Assembly: GCA_017447325.1 (NCBI GenBank)
Contig: JAFSNU010000408.1
Coordinates: forward strand, 1 to 6,030
Origin: Synergistaceae bacterium
Lineage (GTDB): Bacteria > Synergistota > Synergistia > Synergistales > Aminobacteriaceae
DNA: 6,030 bases
Direction of reading: 5' to 3'
Shown here: piece by piece, positions 4,903 to 6,030 of the stretch
Layout of the letters: the number at the start of each line of letters is the position of its first letter
How positions within the stretch are numbered: the stretch's first letter is position 1
Made by a program: the position numbers and the translations under genes
The notes under the pieces: model-generated
Told to the model about the DNA's origin: nothing
Databases searched by the model: none
What the model saw: only the letters and a program-made list of their open reading frames with translations

Positions 4903-6030
4903 TTAATCATCTTCCGGAATGTCAAACAAGCCCTCTTCAAGGCCTGAAAGCATGTCGCTGTAATTGCTTGCCGTGCTGTGCTGATGCGTCGATACGTCTT
5001 TGTGATGTTTTATAGCAGCCGCTGACTTCGCAATCGGCTGGAGAGTTCCTGCTCCGGCAACACAGCCGCCCGGGCATGCCATGCCCTCGAGCAAATAGCC
5101 GTTATACTTTCCGGCCTTAGCAAGGGTAAGCAGCTTGCGGCACTCCTCAAGTCCGTTAGCTCCGGCGGTCTTGACTTCCGCAGCGTCAGGATATAAATCA
5201 TGAATGCAATTTACAACAGCCGAGGCAACTCCGCCCGAAACTGCGAAGCCTCGTCCGTCTGCGCTCGCTCCGTGCATAGATTTATCAGGCTCTAAATTTT
5301 CAAACACTACATCACGCGCCTCGAACATTCCCAGTACTTCTTCAAACGTTAAAACAAAATCAATATCGCTGCGTATAGTGCGCCGTCCGGCCTCGAGTTT
5401 CTTTGCCGCGCACGGTCCGATAAACGCAACTTTGCATCCCGGGTGCTGTTTCTTAATAAGCCGCCCGGTCAAGACCATGGGAGTTAGAGCCATTGAAATG
5501 CAATTGCTTTGCTCCGGAAATAATTTTTTAGCCATAGCCGCCCAAGCAGGACAGCACGACGTCGCCATAAAGGGCTTCTCCGCCGGGACTTCGCGTATAA
5601 AATCTTTCGCCTCTTCGATCGTGCACAAGTCAGCTCCGATTGCAACTTCGACAGCGTCCTCAAAGCCTAAAGCCTTTAACGCCGGCCTAATTTTATTCGG
5701 CGCAAGCTCAGCTCCGAACTGTCCGGCAATCGACGGCGCAACGGCAGCATAAACGGGCGTGCCGCTGCGTATGGCTTGTATAGTTTGGAAAATTTGGGAT
5801 TTGTCGGCTATCGCTCCGAACGGGCAGTTAGCGAGGCACATTCCGCACGAGACGCATTTATCATAATCAATATCAGCCCGCCCGTACTCGTCAGAGCTAA
5901 TCGCGTTCATTCCGCAGGCCGCAGCGCAGGGACGCTTTAATCTTATAATCGCGCCGTACGGACAGACGTCAATGCACTTGCCGCACTTTATGCACTTCTC
6001 TTGATCGATATGAGACCTGCCGGCTTTAAA
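4903..6030 (-). CDS. [FeFe]-hydrogenase, group B-like, N-terminally truncated by window edge
   Basis: The frame is open to the edge and 375 residues are visible; numbering starts at base 6030. It catalyses reversible H2 formation, probably with ferredoxin, in the cytoplasm. A first [4Fe-4S] site has C13, C16, C19 and C23; RPCAAAC (33-39) follows; a second site has C59, C62, C65 and C69. The H-cluster motifs are TSCCPAW (157-163), GPCAAKK (205-211) and EGMACPGGC (315-323), so all four cluster ligands and the proton-relay cysteine (C159) are present. Having GPC rather than MPC in the second motif, and the RPCAAAC element, fit group B monomeric hydrogenases rather than classical group A. ADLCTIEEAKD (133-143) matches the group A proton-path region, with the second conserved Glu replaced by Asp. 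The gene ends 54 bases before the beta-helix TTG, with no terminator between. The enzyme class is certain; the subgroup is likely. Confidence 0.95.
   Translation of the reverse strand, partial: FKAGRSHIDQEKCIKCGKCIDVCPYGAIIRLKRPCAAACGMNAISSDEYGRADIDYDKCVSCGMCLANCPFGAIADKSQIFQTIQAIRSGTPVYAAVAPSIAGQFGAELAPNKIRPALKALGFEDAVEVAIGADLCTIEEAKDFIREVPAEKPFMATSCCPAWAAMAKKLFPEQSNCISMALTPMVLTGRLIKKQHPGCKVAFIGPCAAKKLEAGRRTIRSDIDFVLTFEEVLGMFEARDVVFENLEPDKSMHGASADGRGFAVSGGVASAVVNCIHDLYPDAAEVKTAGANGLEECRKLLTLAKAGKYNGYLLEGMACPGGCVAGAGTLQPIAKSAAAIKHHKDVSTHQHSTASNYSDMLSGLEEGLFDIPEDD

Noticed and set aside
5204..5752. Open frame of 182 codons on the plus strand, antisense to the hydrogenase
   Set aside because: It lies wholly opposite a conserved enzyme whose motifs fix the coding strand. 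It is Ser/Ala/Pro-rich with no recognisable domain and no ribosome-binding site, as expected of an antisense shadow.
1..6030. Wholesale reassignment of TAG to a sense codon
   Set aside because: Apart from cheY, no recognised gene contains an in-frame TAG in about 1,900 codons, and glutamine is encoded normally by CAG and CAA.

Overview
The window looks like chromosomal DNA from a motile, anaerobic bacterium, most likely of the phylum Synergistota. Three things support this. The surface protein at 3541-4848 ends in a Gly-Gly-Cys motif, a hydrophobic stretch and a basic tail, which matches the SYNERG-CTERM sorting signal. A [FeFe]-hydrogenase is present, as expected of a fermenter. The gene order cheY-fliO-fliP-fliQ-fliR-flhB is, as I recall, similar to that of Thermotoga. 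The phylum is an inference; no rRNA or other marker is present.

Plus strand, 1-3473: the end of a CheY-type receiver gene is followed by fliO, fliP, fliQ, fliR and flhB. These encode the membrane core of the flagellar type III export apparatus. FliP, FliQ and FliR form the export-gate channel, FliO helps assemble it, and FlhB sets substrate specificity by cleaving itself at NPTH. fliO/fliP overlap by 50 nt and fliR/flhB by 10 nt, so this is almost certainly one transcription unit. A bidirectional terminator at 3484-3516 closes it. flhA does not follow directly.

Minus strand, 6030-3541: a group B-like [FeFe]-hydrogenase, cut at its N terminus by the window edge, is followed after a short AT-only gap by a secreted right-handed beta-helix protein. 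That protein probably starts at a TTG with a strong AAGGAG ribosome-binding site.

Three observations deserve a second look. (1) The cheY reading frame has a TAG exactly one codon wide inside its otherwise conserved C-terminal helix, while every other gene end visible here uses TAA. (2) A short palindromic AT word (AATTTTAAATTTAA and close variants) recurs in spacers and also inside fliO, fliP and flhB, where it is read as Lys/Phe/Asn/Leu peptides such as NFKFK. (3) FlhB has an N-terminal extension of about 26 residues built from two such units. I see no mobile element, CRISPR array, tRNA or rRNA, and no convincing new defence or metabolic system. No gene-free stretch exceeds 300 bases; all gaps are under 70 bases and AT-rich.
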